64,000 nt of DNA from Nitrosarchaeum sp. (GCF_025699065.1 NZ_JAILWF010000001.1:211626-275625), one strand, 5' to 3'. Counted from the stretch's first letter, positions 15,694 through 25,128 are shown. A program made the numbers and translations. Notes: generated by a model from the letters alone, not told the origin.

Positions 15694-17469
15694 TTATGAA
15701 CCGTTTACTTGTAAAACAATCTCATTTAATGGGCCAATTGAAAAATTATTGGTAGTCTGCCCTTGTGCTAAAACATACATCACATACATTTGATCATTTG
15801 TCACACTAGGAGCTTTTGCACTAAATTGGATGGTATCTGCTTGATTAGATGCATCTCCCAAATTGGTCGAGGTTACACCTATTATTTGAGTAGAACCATC
15901 ACCAAATGTAGTAATTGTTGGAGGATTTACAAAACCATAATTATTTACAATTTGCACATCAGTCCAATCTTTTGGAACATTGATAATTAACTGTGCTCCA
16001 GATTTTATCCAAGTACTTGTGCTAGTATCAAGATCAGCAAAAACAATATTAAATGTTTGAGTACTACCTGGAACTATTCCTGTTCTTGTAGATTGTATAT
16101 CGGCATTATTTCTAGAATCCACATTACTAGAGAGGTAGACATTACCAATTACTTCAGTACCATCATACATTGTAGTCTGATATCCAGATTTACCAAATGA
16201 ACCAACTGTTGTAAATACGGATGCCTGTACCACTACAGTTTCTAAAATATTTTGTCCAGCAATAGTTCCTGGTAAAACTCTTACAAGAAATTGCTGCGTT
16301 GAGTTTGGAGCAATCACCACAGGATTAGCGTAATTTTGCCACATAATTACATTCTCAGAAGGGCAATTCCAGCTGTTTGTTCCAGTTGGAAAAATATTAA
16401 CTGCTCCACAACTTGCAGCAAATATTTTATCATTGTTATTTGCCCCAGGAGCAAATGCAGTGATAGATAATTTACTTACTTCCATTGGAGCATTTACAGG
16501 GTTGGCTACATTGATACCCCATAATGCTTTATCATTTGAATCCCCTTGAGGAGAAGGAATTATCAAAAATAATTTTGGTCTGGCAAGTAAATCTTCATTT
16601 ATGATATTATAATTTTGGTCTCCTCCAGTACTTTCTGTAGGTAATCTCAACGTACTTACATCAGAAATTGTATTGCTGATAACAGTAGGACCGTCAAGCT
16701 CTGTACCACTAGCATAACTAGAAAAATTAACAGGATCACCATTAGAACCAGATATTGTATAATCCCAAGAAAATAAAACAGATTCTCCAGGTGTAAGATC
16801 AACAGATACTGGAATTGGAGAAGAGGATGCAACAACTGCAAGTGCAGGAGTAACAGTTAGTGAACCAGGTGAAACATCTTCAATAATTGTCGAGCCAGTA
16901 TTAGTCACTACCATTGCAACAGTTACATTTTGTCCAATAATTACATCTGGAGGATTTGTTATCATTTCTGCACGCAAACCATTAGAAGAAGGTCCAGTAC
17001 CTATAGTTAGTTCCGCAGTTCTAACAGTACCCAATGTAGAAATTACTTTGACATCATATGTATCAGGAACCATGTAAAGTGATTGAGTAGACAAAACATT
17101 GGATGTAAAACCAGTTGGAACAAAAGCATCATCAGAAGTAACAGTAAAAGGTGTTGCAGGTTGAGTTGGCAGAGTTTTATTTGTAATCCATATACGAGAT
17201 ATCTCTACGGGGTTTTGGCCATTATTATCAACTGAGACATTTAAAATATTATCGGCATCTGCAAAAACTGCAATTCCAAATTGTTCTTGTTGTTTTTTTA
17301 GTTCAATATCCGCAACCACTCTTTGGGTATTTACAATATCAGTTTGAGAATCAAGAGCAAGACTCATTGCAGAAAAACCAGCAATCATCAAAACAGTAAA
17401 AATTAACGCACCAACAACAGATGAAATTCCACGCCTAGAATTTGAAGTATGTAATAAAATATTGATCAT
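15694..17469 (-). CDS. Large pilin-like protein with class III signal peptide
   Basis: A 591-residue protein that starts with a short leader and S-R-R-G-I-S-S-V-V-G-A-L-I-F-T-V-L-M-I-A, the prepilin cleavage and assembly-helix signature. The ectodomain consists of several CARDB/Ig-like beta domains (VTNTGSTIIEDVSPG, GINVANPVNAPMEV). It is too large to be a main subunit and could be a tip or minor pilin. Its start overlaps the upstream pilin-like gene by 4 bp (17466-17469), so it is translationally coupled. The domain NVTVAMVVTNTGS matches CARDB-type adhesion modules. Confidence 0.85.
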   Translation of the reverse strand: MINILLHTSNSRRGISSVVGALIFTVLMIAGFSAMSLALDSQTDIVNTQRVVADIELKKQQEQFGIAVFADADNILNVSVDNNGQNPVEISRIWITNKTLPTQPATPFTVTSDDAFVPTGFTSNVLSTQSLYMVPDTYDVKVISTLGTVRTAELTIGTGPSSNGLRAEMITNPPDVIIGQNVTVAMVVTNTGSTIIEDVSPGSLTVTPALAVVASSSPIPVSVDLTPGESVLFSWDYTISGSNGDPVNFSSYASGTELDGPTVISNTISDVSTLRLPTESTGGDQNYNIINEDLLARPKLFLIIPSPQGDSNDKALWGINVANPVNAPMEVSKLSITAFAPGANNNDKIFAASCGAVNIFPTGTNSWNCPSENVIMWQNYANPVVIAPNSTQQFLVRVLPGTIAGQNILETVVVQASVFTTVGSFGKSGYQTTMYDGTEVIGNVYLSSNVDSRNNADIQSTRTGIVPGSTQTFNIVFADLDTSTSTWIKSGAQLIINVPKDWTDVQIVNNYGFVNPPTITTFGDGSTQIIGVTSTNLGDASNQADTIQFSAKAPSVTNDQMYVMYVLAQGQTTNNFSIGPLNEIVLQVNGS

Positions 17470-18164
17470 CTTGCATTACCACTCTCAATTAAAAATTCTA
17501 CAAGGCTAATACTACCAATATTTAGAAAAGTACGTATTCCCTTATTTAACAAAATATCTGAATCATCATCGCCAAGCTTAATCAAAAGATTAACAGTTTC
17601 ACCACTTTTAATTTCATTATTACCAGATTGAATAGTTGACGAATCAGAAATTATTGAAAACATTCCATCGCGAGGATAGTTACCTCCAGAAGAGATATCT
17701 TGTAAAGTGTTCAAAGTAGCACCAGATGTTTGAATATCCCAAGGATGAGGGACGTTATTTAATTGAATACTCTCCAAAAAAACTGAATTAATACTGTTAT
17801 TTTTAATTTTAATTATAATAAATTCAGAACCTCCATTTGATGGAAGTTTATCTGAATTTATTACAGAACATGTATCACCACATATTTTATTATCAAATTG
17901 ATTATCAAGATTAGATATTTGCAACAAGGTAGTAGAATCGCGTGTATCATATCCCAACAATTTGATTGATTTTGTTGCAGTATCTAATGATGAAGCAGTA
18001 GCCAAATTTCCAGAGATAAAAGAATCGTTTACAAAATAAGTTAAAGTTGTGGCACCAGTCACAGTTATTCCCATTAGCAACATTGTCGAAATAATATCTG
18101 TGATGCCTCTCCGTTTAGATCCATGAGATTGTTTTCCCAAGTTTAACATCAAATAATTTTTCAT
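17466..18164 (-). CDS. Minor pilin-like protein
   Basis: A 232-residue protein with a leader ending G-S-K-R-R, then G-I-T-D-I-I-S-T-M-L-L-M-G-I-T-V and a beta-rich ectodomain with one close Cys pair (K-I-C-G-D-T-C) likely to be a disulfide. It sits between two other pilin-like genes with 7 bp before and a 4 bp overlap after, which indicates a single operon. The role is inferred from the signal peptide and operon context: an accessory subunit of a type IV pilus. Confidence 0.8.
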   Translation of the reverse strand: MKNYLMLNLGKQSHGSKRRGITDIISTMLLMGITVTGATTLTYFVNDSFISGNLATASSLDTATKSIKLLGYDTRDSTTLLQISNLDNQFDNKICGDTCSVINSDKLPSNGGSEFIIIKIKNNSINSVFLESIQLNNVPHPWDIQTSGATLNTLQDISSGGNYPRDGMFSIISDSSTIQSGNNEIKSGETVNLLIKLGDDDSDILLNKGIRTFLNIGSISLVEFLIESGNAR

Positions 18165-18171
18165 TTCAATC

Positions 18172-18681
18172 CTATGTGTTGTACGGACTAGCTACAGTAG
18201 AAAAGAAATTACCTTTTGAGGTGGTAATAGAAATTTTATATTCAGATGTACGATATAAAGGATCATCCCAAGTTTGTGAATTTAGATTTGCATTGACAAT
18301 AACAGGATCACTTGATTCTTTTATCTGGATGGTAGTACCAGCACTCTCATCCCAATTCACAAGAATATTTTGGGTATTAAGTTTTACAACGGTTATACTT
18401 TCAATTGTTGATTCTGTCGTACCAATATTTGCCAGATACAATATGATTTGATCAGTTCCAGGCTCAAATCGAACATGTTCAAACATTAAATTTTCTCGAA
18501 ATGCTTCATTTTTTGCCTTATCATGAAAAGTCAAGTCATATGAAAATGCATTGATTTGATTCATGCCATTAAACAGAACTACAGAACCAATAGACGTAAC
18601 AACTCCCAAAATTACAACACTGCCCATGACTTGACTTACTGCACGTCTTTTTTTTAGGGAGTTAGATAATGGGTATTTCAT
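18172..18681 (-). CDS. Minor pilin-like protein
   Basis: A 169-residue protein with a leader ending L-K-K-R-R followed by A-V-S-Q-V-M-G-S-V-V-I-L-G-V-V-T, the class III signal and hydrophobic helix, then a beta-sandwich head. Its start overlaps the upstream TackOD1-like gene by 4 bp, so it is coupled to it. It is one of four pilin-like genes in tandem with very different heads, as seen in loci where one major and several minor pilins are made together. Confidence 0.8.
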   Translation of the reverse strand: MKYPLSNSLKKRRAVSQVMGSVVILGVVTSIGSVVLFNGMNQINAFSYDLTFHDKAKNEAFRENLMFEHVRFEPGTDQIILYLANIGTTESTIESITVVKLNTQNILVNWDESAGTTIQIKESSDPVIVNANLNSQTWDDPLYRTSEYKISITTSKGNFFSTVASPYNT

Positions 18682-19796
18682 TTACGACCACCATTATTTG
18701 CATACCAAACAGAAACAAATTCCTCTACACGTGAAATAATTTTTGAAAAATCAGGATCAGAAATCAAGTTTATTCCATAATGTTTTGCTAAATTTTCGAC
18801 TCCATCTTTTACATCAGATACAGTGACAAAGAAAGTATTTTTTGGATCAATATCCAACTTAGGAATTAAAACAGAATTCATATCAGACTCATCTACCCCT
18901 GAAGATTGATTTTTAATAAAAATTAAAATTGAATCGTCATTTGATTTACTTTTACCAAAAATTGGAATTTCGTGTACATTTCCACTCTTCCCTTTAACAC
19001 GAGCATTTAATTCAGCTGAAAAATTAAAACCATTTAACAATTTCATCAATTCATCTTTGATTTGAGTTGTATCAGAAACATTAGAGATATCAGAATTCTT
19101 TAATTTGTAACAAAATGTAGTGATGAATTTTCCAGAATTGGTATCAAAATCATGATCATGATTTCTACAATGAAGTTTTATAACTGCATTATCAAATTTT
19201 TCTACACAATCTTCACATTGATACCACATCGCAGGAACACGAATTTCTTTATCAAAATTTTTGATTTCTTTCATACAAGAGGGACAAATTGAATGCGCGA
19301 TGTTTGAAAAATCAAATTTTTTACTTTCAGCAATATATCCACATTTTTTATGTTCAAACAGGTTTAATTTTTCTACATTCATGGAATGACATTTAGGGCA
19401 ATACAATCTCATGCTTGATGAAAAAACTGTAGGATGTAATGGACAGACGATTAATTTTTCATAGATGTGTTTAGCTAAAATTCCATCTGAGACTAGATCA
19501 TCTAAATATAATACATTGTCATGAGGTTCTCCTATTTTGGACAGAATTGGATAGTAGATGTGACCCTTAGTATAATCAATAAATGGTTTAATCGTTTTAT
19601 CATCTAATTTTTGTACCTCCTGAATCAGATTCACAGATTTACTAGTTGAGGGCCTAGGCAAATCAGGCTCAAAATTTGCTTTTGTAGGTTCATCAATAGT
19701 ATCTGACTCCTTTTTTAGAAATGAAGAGATTCCACCAACGTGAGGAAATTTAGAATCAGGCTTGGATTTAGTTCCACTAGGTTTTCGTCCAAACAT
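18678..19796 (-). CDS. TackOD1-like multi-zinc-finger protein, first gene of the pilin operon
   Basis: The start at ATG 19796 follows GAGGTG eight bases upstream, giving 372 residues. The central part (about 115-220) contains many Cys/His pairs: I-V-C-P-L-H-P, Y-C-P-K-C-H, E-H-K-K-C-G-Y, S-I-C-P-S-C, Y-Q-C-E-D-C and L-H-C-R-N-H. This pattern matches the thaumarchaeal output domain TackOD1, several zinc ribbons in series. The C-terminal 130 residues look like an alpha/beta domain (SILIFIKNQSSGVDESD, NTFFVTVSDV). Being coupled by a 4 bp overlap to the pilins, it may control or sense pilus assembly, which is an inference. Confidence 0.75.
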   Translation of the reverse strand: MFGRKPSGTKSKPDSKFPHVGGISSFLKKESDTIDEPTKANFEPDLPRPSTSKSVNLIQEVQKLDDKTIKPFIDYTKGHIYYPILSKIGEPHDNVLYLDDLVSDGILAKHIYEKLIVCPLHPTVFSSSMRLYCPKCHSMNVEKLNLFEHKKCGYIAESKKFDFSNIAHSICPSCMKEIKNFDKEIRVPAMWYQCEDCVEKFDNAVIKLHCRNHDHDFDTNSGKFITTFCYKLKNSDISNVSDTTQIKDELMKLLNGFNFSAELNARVKGKSGNVHEIPIFGKSKSNDDSILIFIKNQSSGVDESDMNSVLIPKLDIDPKNTFFVTVSDVKDGVENLAKHYGINLISDPDFSKIISRVEEFVSVWYANNGGRK

Positions 19797-19934
19797 CAAG
19801 TACACACCTCATAAGATAAGAGCGTAACACATACCATGGCTACATGTATTAACTAAAACCACAGTAAAAGCAAAATGTTGTTCAAATGAACGAACAAGCG
19901 TTAAAAGACAAAGCAGTTATAAAAATACCTAAAA

Positions 19935-21551
19935 ATGAGGCTAAATATATTTAAGAATAAAATTTCAGCAGTACAAAAAATACAATATGAGCATAAAAAT
20001 ATTGTAAAATCAAATGAAAATAAGATAGAAGAGAAATCTCAACATGTTAAAGAAAATGAAAAGAAAGTTCCACAGTTTATGACACTTTCAAAGTTAGATT
20101 GGGACAATAATGAGATTCATGCAGGAATAATAAAAGATCCAACAGCAAAAGGAGGATTAAGATATCAAGTCATAGAGCCAATATTAACAGAAAGAGACCA
20201 AAAAGCTTTTGACATTATTAAAAAACTGTTAATGACAGAACTTTCAGTATCACTTGGAGATATTAAATCAAAAAAAGATGCAGAAAGAAGGCTAAAAAAT
20301 AAAATCGCAATAATGATTAAAAAATACAGATTAAAAATTCCACCAAAAAATATCGAAAGGATAAATTATTTTGCAGTTCGAGATTTTGTATACCTTGGAA
20401 AGATTGAACCGCTTATGAGAGATCATATGATTGAAGAAATAAGTTGTGATGGGACAAACATTCCAATTTATGTATGGCATAGAGAACACGAATCAATTCC
20501 AACAAATATAATCTTCAAAAATGAAGCTGAGTTAAATAATTTTGCAAGAAAAATGGCATATGTTTGTGGAAAACATGTATCAGTTGCAGATCCAATCATA
20601 GATGCATCGTTACCGGGTGGAAGTAGAATCAATCTAACATTAGGTCATGAAATTACAAAAAGAGGGAGTACATTTACAATCAGACGTTTCAGAGCAGATC
20701 CAATTACAGTAATTGATTTAATCAAATTCGGGACAATGTCAGTAGATATTGCGGCATACATGTGGTATCTCGCTGAAAAACGTGCTACAATGCTTATTGC
20801 AGGAGGTACTGCAAGTGGAAAGACTACTGCTCTAAACGCTCTTGCGACATTTATCAGACCTGGACAAAAAGTAGTCAGCATAGAAGACACACAAGAATTG
20901 AATCTACCTCATGAAAATTGGATCCCAGCTGTTTCAAGGCAGAGCTTTACAGATACACAGATTGGAGAAATCAATCAATTTGATCTACTCAGAGCAGCAC
21001 TTAGACAAAGACCAGATATAATTATTGTAGGAGAAACTAGAGGAAGAGAGGCTTATACATTATTTCAGGCAATGGCTACAGGTCACGGAGGATTTTCATC
21101 AATACATGCGGATTCAGTTGATGCAACATTAACAAGATTAACATCTTCACCAATGGACGTTCCAAAATCGCTCATTTCAAACAGTCTTGATTTGATTACA
21201 TTGCAGCTAAAAATCAGAATTGGTGAAAAATCTGCAAGAAGAATAATTCAAGTATCAGAAATAAACGGTATCGATGAAAAAACTGGAGAAATTAAAACTC
21301 ATGAGATATTCAAATGGAATCCAAAAGAAGACAGACATGAATTCATGGGAGATAGTGTAGTGTTTAGTAAAATAAAAGAAAGAGACGGGGATACGGATGA
21401 AAAGATCAATTATGAATTAACAAAAAGACGACTAGCATTAGAATGGATGGCAAAAAAAGACATTCGGGATCACAAAGAAGTCTCAAATAACATCATGGAG
21501 TATTACTCGGATCCTGAAAGATACTATGAAAGAAAGAGGTTAGAGATGTAA
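19935..21551 (+). CDS. Type II/IV secretion ATPase for pilus assembly (TadA/ArlI-like)
   Basis: A 538-residue hexameric-type motor ATPase. Walker A is GGTASGKTT with K296. An Asp box S-I-E-D-T-Q-E-L-N-L-P-H follows, then a Walker B region R-P-D-I-I-I-V-G-E-T-R-G-R-E, and a His box ATGHGGFSSIHAD. The first 90 residues are charged and non-conserved. The family powers extension of archaeal pili or archaella. ArlH, ArlF and ArlG are not seen nearby, so a type IV pilus rather than an archaellum is more likely. The next gene begins 1 bp after its stop. Confidence 0.9.
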   Translation: MRLNIFKNKISAVQKIQYEHKNIVKSNENKIEEKSQHVKENEKKVPQFMTLSKLDWDNNEIHAGIIKDPTAKGGLRYQVIEPILTERDQKAFDIIKKLLMTELSVSLGDIKSKKDAERRLKNKIAIMIKKYRLKIPPKNIERINYFAVRDFVYLGKIEPLMRDHMIEEISCDGTNIPIYVWHREHESIPTNIIFKNEAELNNFARKMAYVCGKHVSVADPIIDASLPGGSRINLTLGHEITKRGSTFTIRRFRADPITVIDLIKFGTMSVDIAAYMWYLAEKRATMLIAGGTASGKTTALNALATFIRPGQKVVSIEDTQELNLPHENWIPAVSRQSFTDTQIGEINQFDLLRAALRQRPDIIIVGETRGREAYTLFQAMATGHGGFSSIHADSVDATLTRLTSSPMDVPKSLISNSLDLITLQLKIRIGEKSARRIIQVSEINGIDEKTGEIKTHEIFKWNPKEDRHEFMGDSVVFSKIKERDGDTDEKINYELTKRRLALEWMAKKDIRDHKEVSNNIMEYYSDPERYYERKRLEM

Positions 21552-21552
21552 C

Positions 21553-22464
21553 ATGACAAAAACAAAACAAAAACAACAAGAAGAATCAGTCGGAGTCATT
21601 CATGTGTATAGTTACAAGTTGCTTAATGAACATATAAAATTTCTATATCCAAAATTCAAACCGCTAGAAAAATCAATCAAACAAGCAATGATGCCAATTC
21701 CTTTTGAAGTATACGTTTCAAGCATGGTTTTCTTTAGCATTATTGGTGGAGTTTGCGGTGCAATAATAGGGCTAATGGCATCTCAATTAATCAACATACA
21801 ACCTGTGATTGTGGGTTATCTTCTTCCACCAATTGCAGGATTAGTCTTAATGGCAATGACATTTGGGGTTTTGCAAATCATTCCTCCAGTCAAAGTAAAA
21901 AACAGATCAACAAAACTGCTAGAAGAAATTCCACATTTTATTGGATACATGTCGACGCTTGCAACAAGTGGGTTATCATTAGAAGATATTTTCAAAGCAA
22001 TATCAAAAGAAGAGACAGATGAAGACATTGTAAAGGATGCACGTTTCATTACCAGAAACATTGAGATTCTGGGAATGGATTTAATCACAGCAGTAAAAGA
22101 TCTAATCAATAGAACACCACCAGGACCATATTCAGAATTACTGGAAGGAGCTATTGTTACATCTCAATCAGGTGGGGATTTGAAAGAATACTTTAACGCT
22201 ACGGCAAAAGTTCAGCTAGAAGAAAAAAAGATGTTATTACAAAAAACTACAGAATCGCTTGGTTCTGTTGCAGAAATATACACAATTCTCTTAATAGTAT
22301 TTCCACTGCTTGCAGTTATCATGTTATCAATCATGGGCATTATGAGTCCAAGTTTAGGAGGTTTTGACTTGCTTACACTAATGAACATACTGACATTTGC
22401 AGTAATTCCACTAAGTGGGGTATTGATGTTAGTAATGATGGATACCATGGTGCCAAAGAGGTAA
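21553..22464 (+). CDS. Type II secretion F-domain membrane protein (TadB-like)
   Basis: A 303-residue polytopic protein with helices near 55-75, 90-115, 240-265 and 275-295. Between them lies a cytoplasmic T2SSF domain (L-E-E-I-P-H-F-I-G-Y-M-S-T-L-A-T-S-G-L-S, then ATSQSGGDLKEYF). It would be the platform that the ATPase turns. It begins 1 bp after the ATPase stop and ends 3 bp before a second F-domain protein, so all three form one operon. The pair replaces the single large ArlJ of archaella. Confidence 0.87.
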   Translation: MTKTKQKQQEESVGVIHVYSYKLLNEHIKFLYPKFKPLEKSIKQAMMPIPFEVYVSSMVFFSIIGGVCGAIIGLMASQLINIQPVIVGYLLPPIAGLVLMAMTFGVLQIIPPVKVKNRSTKLLEEIPHFIGYMSTLATSGLSLEDIFKAISKEETDEDIVKDARFITRNIEILGMDLITAVKDLINRTPPGPYSELLEGAIVTSQSGGDLKEYFNATAKVQLEEKKMLLQKTTESLGSVAEIYTILLIVFPLLAVIMLSIMGIMSPSLGGFDLLTLMNILTFAVIPLSGVLMLVMMDTMVPKR

Positions 22465-22467
22465 AAC

Positions 22468-23382
22468 ATGCAAAAAATTGATAGAAACCAAAAAGAGATT
22501 TCAACAAATGAAATAATGCCAAAAAAGTCCATTTTAAAAAATGAGATTGTAAAATCAATCATGTTTTCAATTGTTGCGTCAATTAGTGTAATTGTAATTA
22601 GTTTAGAAATCTCAAGTGTAGTTGAATCAACTATGATCAAAGATGTCGGGATAATATTTGGAATCATGGTTGGAGTCATTCCATTAACAATTCATCAATT
22701 AAGAGAAGTGCAAAGAAGAGATAGTGTAGATAGGAACATGCCAGTATTTTTATTAGCATTACTAAGTTCTGTTCAAAGCGGCTCCAATCTTATCAAAGCA
22801 ATAGAACAAGCAGCAGATAGAAACTTGGGAGCATTAACTCCTGAATTAAAGAATCTTAAAGCAAACATCAGTTGGGGAACGCCATTAGAAGACGCATTTG
22901 AGAATTTTGCAAAGAGAACAGGCACAAGAGTATCACGACGTGTAACTGTACTACTTGAGATGGCCATGAAGATAGGAGGAGATGTAAGTGAGAACTTGGA
23001 GATGATTCAAAAACACGTCTCAGAGATGCAAAACATTGAAAAAAGTAGAAAGTCAGCTTTGCAACCATATACATATACAATTTACATTTCATTTGCAGTG
23101 TTTTTAGCAGTTGCAGTATTACTAACTACTAGCTTTTTTACTGAGATTGAAAAAGTTCAAGATGGACTGTTAGCTGCAGGTAGTGGAAAAGATGGATTGT
23201 TTGGATCATTAGCAGATTTAGATGTATCAAAATTAGAATCAGCGTTATTTAACATGGCAATAATTGAAGCAGTCTTTGGAGGAGTAGCTGCAGGAAAGAT
23301 AGGATCTGGGTCGTATGTTGCAGGAACAAAACACGTTGTGGTAATGATAATCATGGCAGTAATTGCATTTAATGTATCATAG
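22468..23382 (+). CDS. Type II secretion F-domain membrane protein (TadC-like)
   Basis: A 304-residue protein with two N-terminal helices (about 30-70), a T2SSF cytoplasmic domain (FLLALLSSVQSGSNLIKAIE, VTVLLEMAMKIGGDVSENLE) and two C-terminal helices. It is the second platform subunit of the pilus machine and the last gene of the three-gene operon starting at 19935. The sequence after 23382 changes to an AT-rich spacer. Function follows from the family and from the neighbouring ATPase and pilin genes. Confidence 0.87.
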   Translation: MQKIDRNQKEISTNEIMPKKSILKNEIVKSIMFSIVASISVIVISLEISSVVESTMIKDVGIIFGIMVGVIPLTIHQLREVQRRDSVDRNMPVFLLALLSSVQSGSNLIKAIEQAADRNLGALTPELKNLKANISWGTPLEDAFENFAKRTGTRVSRRVTVLLEMAMKIGGDVSENLEMIQKHVSEMQNIEKSRKSALQPYTYTIYISFAVFLAVAVLLTTSFFTEIEKVQDGLLAAGSGKDGLFGSLADLDVSKLESALFNMAIIEAVFGGVAAGKIGSGSYVAGTKHVVVMIIMAVIAFNVS

Positions 23383-23511
23383 TTTCATTTCAGACATTTT
23401 TGATTACAAATGTATGAAATGTAATTAACAGTCATAAAATTTTATTCAACAAGTTGTTAGTAGATGATCTAACACACTGATCCTTTAGTTCTCATCGATT
23501 AGTCATTAGAC

Positions 23512-23610
23512 ATAGATGAAAACGATCAAACTGGGAAATTATGCGCAAGTGCTAAATGCAATCACACAAAAAATCCTCATGCAAGAAAAACAGGAGAGAA
23601 ATTAATTTGA
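23512..23610 (+). CDS. Possible Cys/His-rich micro-ORF with ATA start
   Basis: The frame has no ATG, GTG or TTG after the TAG at 23500. If ATA 23512 were used it would make 32 residues with K-L-C-A-S-A-K-C-N-H-T-K-N-P-H, a tidy C-x4-C-x-H-x4-H metal site. The stop TGA overlaps the ATG of the TrmB gene (TGATG at 23608-23612), the usual mark of coupling. A TATA-like CTTTAGTT lies 25.5 nt upstream. The start codon is the weak point, and chance cannot be excluded. The other frame here holds a 29-codon ATG ORF without recognisable content. Confidence 0.25.
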   Translation: MDENDQTGKLCASAKCNHTKNPHARKTGEKLI

Positions 23611-24449
23611 TGACATTTCAAGATCAAATAACAGGCATTGCATCAGAATTGGAAATGATTTTGGATCTGGATGAACTAGAAGCTAAAGTATATTTGAATT
23701 TATTACGGGCTGGACCAATTACAGCAAGTGCACTAGCAAAAGAGCTGGACATAGACAGAGCAAGAATGTATAGAACGGTAGACAAGCTAGTAAGCAGAAA
23801 CATAATTTCAACAACATTATCTAGTCCTAAATTATGTATTGCTGCAGAACCACAAGATGCATTAAAAATTGCACTAAGAAAAAAAGAAGATGAAGTAAAC
23901 AGAATTAAAAAAGATGGAGAAGCAATTATTGAAAAAATCAATAGTGAAATTACAACTAAACAGGGCACAAACGTGCCTACATTTAGAGTGGTACAAGGAA
24001 GGGGAAATATTTATGCAGACATTGCACAGCTAATTGAAAACTCGTCAGGAATAATATACATCTCAACTACACTTGAAGATATTTCCAGAATGTATCATAG
24101 TGCGATACCTGAAAAGATCACCGTGTGTGAAAAAAAAGGGGGTAAAGTGAGATTACTTGTAGAACTAGATGATCCAAAATTAATTTCGTTTGTTAAAAGA
24201 TTCAACGCAACTGAAACTAAAATTTGTAAATTACCATCAAAGGGAAGAATGGTTGTTCAGAAAGATAAACAAATGATCATGTCAGATTCAACAGCTGCTA
24301 GTCAAATGTCTTCAAATTCAGAATCAGATTTTTCTTTGTGTACAAATTCATCTGAGATGGTAAGCAACATACATAGTCTGTGTAGTCTTTTGTGGGATAC
24401 TGCACAACCAATAACATCACTTGATGTAAAAAATTATATTAAAAAATAA
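23610..24449 (+). CDS. TrmB-family transcriptional regulator
   Basis: I start at ATG 23610 (M-T-F-Q-D-Q-I-T-G-I-A), giving 279 residues. A frame from 23556 would add an unlikely basic tail. The N-terminal winged helix has A-L-A-K-E-L-D-I-D-R-A-R-M-Y-R-T-V-D-K-L, a coiled-coil linker follows (R-K-K-E-D-E-V-N-R-I-K-K-D), and then a C-terminal effector domain related to the phospholipase-D-like fold of TrmB. TrmB proteins sense sugars or redox state in other archaea, and the ligand here is unknown. It follows the pilus assembly operon on the same strand and could regulate it. Confidence 0.88.
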   Translation: MTFQDQITGIASELEMILDLDELEAKVYLNLLRAGPITASALAKELDIDRARMYRTVDKLVSRNIISTTLSSPKLCIAAEPQDALKIALRKKEDEVNRIKKDGEAIIEKINSEITTKQGTNVPTFRVVQGRGNIYADIAQLIENSSGIIYISTTLEDISRMYHSAIPEKITVCEKKGGKVRLLVELDDPKLISFVKRFNATETKICKLPSKGRMVVQKDKQMIMSDSTAASQMSSNSESDFSLCTNSSEMVSNIHSLCSLLWDTAQPITSLDVKNYIKK

Positions 24450-24493
24450 AATACATAATTAAAATTTAAAAAAATTGTAATGATGGATTAAAA

Positions 24494-24997
24494 TTATAGT
24501 ATTTCATAGGTTTTGTAATCACCCTGGTTTCGTACACGTTCAAACCTCTTGAGAACAAATAATGCGGTTTCTCGGACATCAGGACTAGGATCATCTAGTG
24601 CTTTTTTAATCAATGATTCAGCTTCAAATGCTCGCATCAATCCAAGCGATTCAATGGCTTCATGTTTAGCCAAGATACTTTGGTTATGCAATGCAGTATT
24701 CACCAATACTGGAATTTTATTTCTCATGTTTCTTGCAGCTACTTGAAAACATGCTTCATGTTTTACAACACCGTTAGAATCATTTTGTAGTACCCATTCA
24801 AGAACATCAGAAACTTTTTGAAACAAAGGATCGCTTTGATCTTTATTTTCTGCTAGTTCACCAATTAACCAAACAGCATCCCAGCGTTTTGATTCATCAG
24901 TTTCATTTTTTAGTATTTGTTCACATTTTAAAAATCGCTCATTAGATGGCAGTGAACGAATCTTGTTTTCATCAAGTAATTCTATTCCCATTCTCAC
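24494..24997 (-). CDS. HEAT-repeat protein with two His-Glu motifs (half-DOHH-like)
   Basis: A 167-residue, all-helical protein with four HEAT-like repeats of about 32 residues (PBS-lyase type). Two repeats begin with a His-Glu pair, K-H-E-A-C-F-Q-V-A (H80, E81) and K-H-E-A-I-E-S-L-G (H112, E113), spaced 32 residues apart. Eukaryotic deoxyhypusine hydroxylase (DOHH) has two halves, each with two HE motifs about 33 apart, that bind a di-iron centre. This protein matches one half. A scaffold role without metal is the alternative. Its substrate would be modified aIF5A, and a deoxyhypusine synthase lies at 4.2 kb. Confidence 0.75.
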   Translation of the reverse strand: MRMGIELLDENKIRSLPSNERFLKCEQILKNETDESKRWDAVWLIGELAENKDQSDPLFQKVSDVLEWVLQNDSNGVVKHEACFQVAARNMRNKIPVLVNTALHNQSILAKHEAIESLGLMRAFEAESLIKKALDDPSPDVRETALFVLKRFERVRNQGDYKTYEIL

Positions 24998-25128
24998 ATT
25001 TGGAAACTAATGGTTTTTAAAACTACCGAATTAATAAGATATGAGAATAATAAAGGTAGGCTCTAAACGCCAACACCATGAATGAAAATAACGTACGGCA
25101 AAAGTTTATCTAAGATTATTAAATAAAA

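Noticed and set aside
15007..23382. Calling the locus an archaellum operon
   Set aside because: There is no ArlF, ArlG, ArlH or sensor-type fla gene, and the membrane platform is split in TadB/TadC style. The pilin heads differ greatly, which fits type IV pili better.
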